Below are positions 61,840 through 64,000 of a DNA stretch of 64,000 nt, one piece after another; positions within the stretch are counted from its first letter, which is position 1; every line of letters starts with the position of its first letter. The stretch is from Lachnospiraceae bacterium UBA3273. GTDB taxonomy: Bacteria > Bacillota > Clostridia > Lachnospirales > Lachnospiraceae. The translations under genes and the position numbers were made by a program. Below the pieces are notes generated by a model, which saw nothing but the letters and a program-made list of their open reading frames with translations, was not told the DNA's origin and did no database searches. The stretch spans positions 11,218 to 75,217 of the forward strand of contig DEUB01000068.1 of the NCBI GenBank assembly GCA_002362385.1. Direction: 5' to 3'.

Positions 61840-64000
61840 CATTCAATTGCATAAGAGCTAAATCTTTTATAAAAGCTGAATCCTCCCCGGAGGCATTCAG
61901 CTTTTGATATGTAGTTTGGTAAAGGATTGTATTTCCGTCAGGGGAATATACGTTTATGGCAAAGTCCTCTATGGAGGAAAGAAGCCAGCAGGAGTTCATC
62001 CCCATGGGGAGCAGAAGCCGTCCGTTCTTTACGGCGCAGGATGTCAGACTGCCCTCAAAGCGGTTACCCTCCGTATCGGACCAGGTAAGGATCAAAAGGG
62101 AGCCTTCAGGGATTTTGGCAGTATCTGAAAACTCTAAATAAAGAAAATCATAGTCAGCGCCTTCAAATCTGTCAGGCAGATCGTGTTCCTTAAGGCGTCT
62201 TTCGGCATCGGCAATGAAGATTTCCGAAAGGGAGTCCATGGAAGCGCCAAAGGAATCCGGACTTAAGCCAAAATCCGTTGCAGGGGCTGCGAGGCGGTAA
62301 TCATCGCCCTCATAAATATCGGTAACATTGGCATCATAAAGAGCGTTATATAAGGAGGAGGGATAAAATGCCCCGTCTTTTGCACAGTAGACATATCCCG
62401 CATCCAACATAAAGCGGAAAATATAGTAACTGTTTTCGGGCTGGATATCGAAAACTACCGGAAGATTTTGGGATGCCGCATCCCATATTTCTTTTTGGGC
62501 TTCGTAGCTTCTGGCAACAGGAATATAGCCTGTGGCAGAGCAGCGGACGCCTAAATAGTCATAAAATCCCTGACCGTCTAAAGCCATGTAAGCCGTGTCC
62601 TCATAAAGCGCATTACATTTTTCCGTTACGGAAGCGTAATCGGTAATATAGTGAAGCTGGTCGGAAACCATAAAACCGGAGCCTAAAAGCTTTTGATACT
62701 TTTCGGGAAGGCCGGTATCCTCTGATTTCAAGAAGGTTTCCGGCACCTCGTAACGGGAATAGAGCTTAGCAGCGTCGTCCATGACCATTTGGCTCTCCCC
62801 GTCGGGATAAACCCACAGATCGGGATTTTTTGTAAAGGAGACCTGGGCGTAGATCATCATGGGAAGGGCAAAGCAGACGCCGATCAAGACAGTCCGGGCA
62901 GAGCGTCCGGGCAGCGCCTTGCCGCAGCGGATCAACAGAACCGGCAAAAAAATACCTGTAACGGCTATGAGTATACCGGCGGTGCGGGAAAGGACCCTGC
63001 CCGTATCGGCACGAACAAGGGTATAAGTGTAGGAAATCATCAGGGTAAGGGCGCCCGCAATAAAGAAAAGAGCGGATTTACGCAAAGCGCGGCTTTTTGC
63101 CACATGATAAAAGCAGTAGATAAAAACCCAGACTCCCGCTATGGGAAGCAGGAAGCGGAAGGTCAGATACATGGCCTGACGTAAACCAGAAAAGGCCGTT
63201 AAATAGGGCATAAAAGCGTCCGGAGGCGTCTGTAAAAGCAGAGGGATCCCGTCTGCCATCACAGTCTGGGAGGAGTAGGTTAAAGTATGGCGCAGCATCC
63301 TGAACAGAAGAGGAGAGGATTCCGCTACAATGATGAGTAAGATTCCCCACGCAATATAGAAAAGAGGATTTTTCAGGTAACTTTTAAAATCGCCGCTTTT
63401 TATAAAAGAAATAGATTGGTATATGCCAAGAGGAAGGGTTCCTATTAATAATGCCGCTCCGAACAGGGGATAATATAAACCGCTTAAAAAGCAGGAGAAG
63501 ATCCAAAGCCACAGCCAGAGGTTTTTTTTCTTTAAAAGCTCCGGCAGGGTCAAAAGAAGCAGTACCGGAAGAACCATATACTGTCTGTTATAACAGGGGA
63601 GGGTAAAAAATACCGCAAAAGCCGTTGCATAGGCTCCTCCTACATGGCGGCAGATCAGGTACATGGTAACGATACAGAAAATAACCATTGTTATGGAAAT
63701 GGCGGGAGAGTAATCCGTTACGGTATTTCCAAGCCACAGATTCTGGAAAAATCCGTTTACAAAAGGAAACAGGCCGGAAACGGGCGTGTATTCTTTATAA
63801 AGGCTCTGGCCGAAATCAAAAACCTGGTTCCAGGGAATCATCTGCTCCCCGTGATGGTGCTGGTCCGGCTGGGCGTACATGGGCGCAGCACAGAAGGAAT
63901 GGTAAACAAAGATCAGGACAGGAGTTATGGAACCAATAAAATAACTATCGTTTTTGTTCCAGAAGCGGACGGCCTGTCTGATCAGCAAAATGGCGGAGAC
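61823..64000 (-). CDS. Large polytopic membrane protein, GT-C-like (5' end outside window)
   Basis: The reverse frame is open to the window edge, giving at least 725 residues. About eleven hydrophobic segments fill the first two thirds, and a soluble extracytoplasmic tail of about 300 residues follows. The loop after the first helix is acidic/His-rich (YAQPDQHHHGEQMIPW), where GT-C transferases carry catalytic residues. No family name is secure. Since it resembles the other large membrane proteins of the locus, it may add sugars to exported glycan (inference). The 3' end overlaps arcC by 17 bases. Confidence 0.6.
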   Translation of the reverse strand, partial: VSAILLIRQAVRFWNKNDSYFIGSITPVLIFVYHSFCAAPMYAQPDQHHHGEQMIPWNQVFDFGQSLYKEYTPVSGLFPFVNGFFQNLWLGNTVTDYSPAISITMVIFCIVTMYLICRHVGGAYATAFAVFFTLPCYNRQYMVLPVLLLLTLPELLKKKNLWLWLWIFSCFLSGLYYPLFGAALLIGTLPLGIYQSISFIKSGDFKSYLKNPLFYIAWGILLIIVAESSPLLFRMLRHTLTYSSQTVMADGIPLLLQTPPDAFMPYLTAFSGLRQAMYLTFRFLLPIAGVWVFIYCFYHVAKSRALRKSALFFIAGALTLMISYTYTLVRADTGRVLSRTAGILIAVTGIFLPVLLIRCGKALPGRSARTVLIGVCFALPMMIYAQVSFTKNPDLWVYPDGESQMVMDDAAKLYSRYEVPETFLKSEDTGLPEKYQKLLGSGFMVSDQLHYITDYASVTEKCNALYEDTAYMALDGQGFYDYLGVRCSATGYIPVARSYEAQKEIWDAASQNLPVVFDIQPENSYYIFRFMLDAGYVYCAKDGAFYPSSLYNALYDANVTDIYEGDDYRLAAPATDFGLSPDSFGASMDSLSEIFIADAERRLKEHDLPDRFEGADYDFLYLEFSDTAKIPEGSLLILTWSDTEGNRFEGSLTSCAVKNGRLLLPMGMNSCWLLSSIEDFAINVYSPDGNTILYQTTYQKLNASGEDSAFIKDLALMQLNVNRNE
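61871..61905 (+). terminator. Probable arcC terminator inside the convergent coding region
   Basis: AAAAGCTGAAT (61871-61881) pairs with ATTCAGCTTTT (61895-61905), and the loop contains a further CCTCC/GGAGG pairing. The stem is long and GC-rich at its tip, with A and T ends. It lies 32 bases past the arcC stop but within the last codons of the reverse-strand gene, so it would have to serve as terminator and coding sequence at once. Confidence 0.55.

Noticed and set aside
1..64000. CRISPR arrays, tRNA or rRNA genes, insertion sequences or phage integrase
   Set aside because: I saw no regularly spaced repeats, no tRNA- or rRNA-like sequence, and no transposase or integrase motif in any product.

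Overview
The window looks like the chromosome of a Gram-positive Clostridia member, most likely Lachnospiraceae-type. The reasons are the strong AGGAGG-type ribosome binding sites, frequent TTG/GTG starts, a LytR-CpsA-Psr protein, a CspC-like subtilase and the absence of outer-membrane genes. This placement comes from family content, not from a database comparison. Almost all of the window is one very large surface-polysaccharide locus. A short run of general genes follows at the right-hand end.

Layout. (1) 1-7.9 kb is a strikingly AT-rich block. It holds the tail of a membrane protein, a putative glycosyltransferase, an APS-kinase-like kinase, a glycerol-1-phosphate-dehydrogenase-like enzyme, a cytidylyltransferase-like enzyme, a NagD-like HAD phosphatase, a GT2, a small membrane hydrolase and a large membrane protein. 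The dehydrogenase/nucleotidyltransferase/HAD set resembles modules that make a CDP-glycerol-type donor. (2) 7.9-12.9 kb makes nucleotide sugars: UDP-xylose synthase, a UGM/protoporphyrinogen-oxidase-like flavoprotein, then divergent GDP-mannose dehydratase and reductase genes around a 29-bp inverted repeat. (3) 13-25.2 kb holds an MBOAT/SGNH acyltransferase pair, a DUF6077-like membrane gene split in two, the Wzm/Wzt ABC exporter, a methyltransferase, a 1079-residue multidomain glycosyltransferase and a second DUF6077-like protein. (4) 25.2-25.9 kb holds what reads as a type III (ToxIN/CptIN) toxin-antitoxin remnant: an apparently intact antitoxin RNA with promoter and terminator, followed by a 64-residue stub of the toxin. 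(5) 25.9-38.3 kb holds rfbC, a GT2, ugd (reverse), a zinc-ribbon protein (reverse), rfbB, rfbA, a membrane-anchored GH25 lysozyme, a double GT2, phosphoglucomutase and GtrA. (6) 38.4-48.5 kb is a tightly overlapping operon: DPM1-like GT2, LPG-synthase-type membrane protein, APH-fold kinase, HAD protein, CotH-family kinase, VTC-domain protein, DUF4956 membrane protein, nucleotidyltransferase and a DUF6020-GT2 fusion. (7) 48.6-53.5 kb holds GT2s, the initiating polyprenyl-phosphate sugar transferase and an LCP ligase. (8) 53.5-64 kb holds glmS, an HtrA protease, a ClpX with a long acidic N-terminal extension, a CspC-like subtilase, lspA, carbamate kinase and an incomplete reverse-strand membrane protein.

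How it fits together (inference): the PHPT-type transferase would start a polyprenyl-linked glycan. The GT2 proteins would extend it from dTDP-rhamnose, GDP-deoxyhexose and UDP-xylose/glucuronate donors, Wzm/Wzt would export it, and the LCP protein would attach it to peptidoglycan. GtrA, the DPM1-like GT2 and several GT-C-like membrane proteins could add side groups outside the membrane. The MBOAT/SGNH pair could acylate. The CotH-VTC-DUF4956 operon is the best candidate here for a poorly described system. The toxin-antitoxin remnant and the AT-rich left block are the clearest signs of gene turnover.
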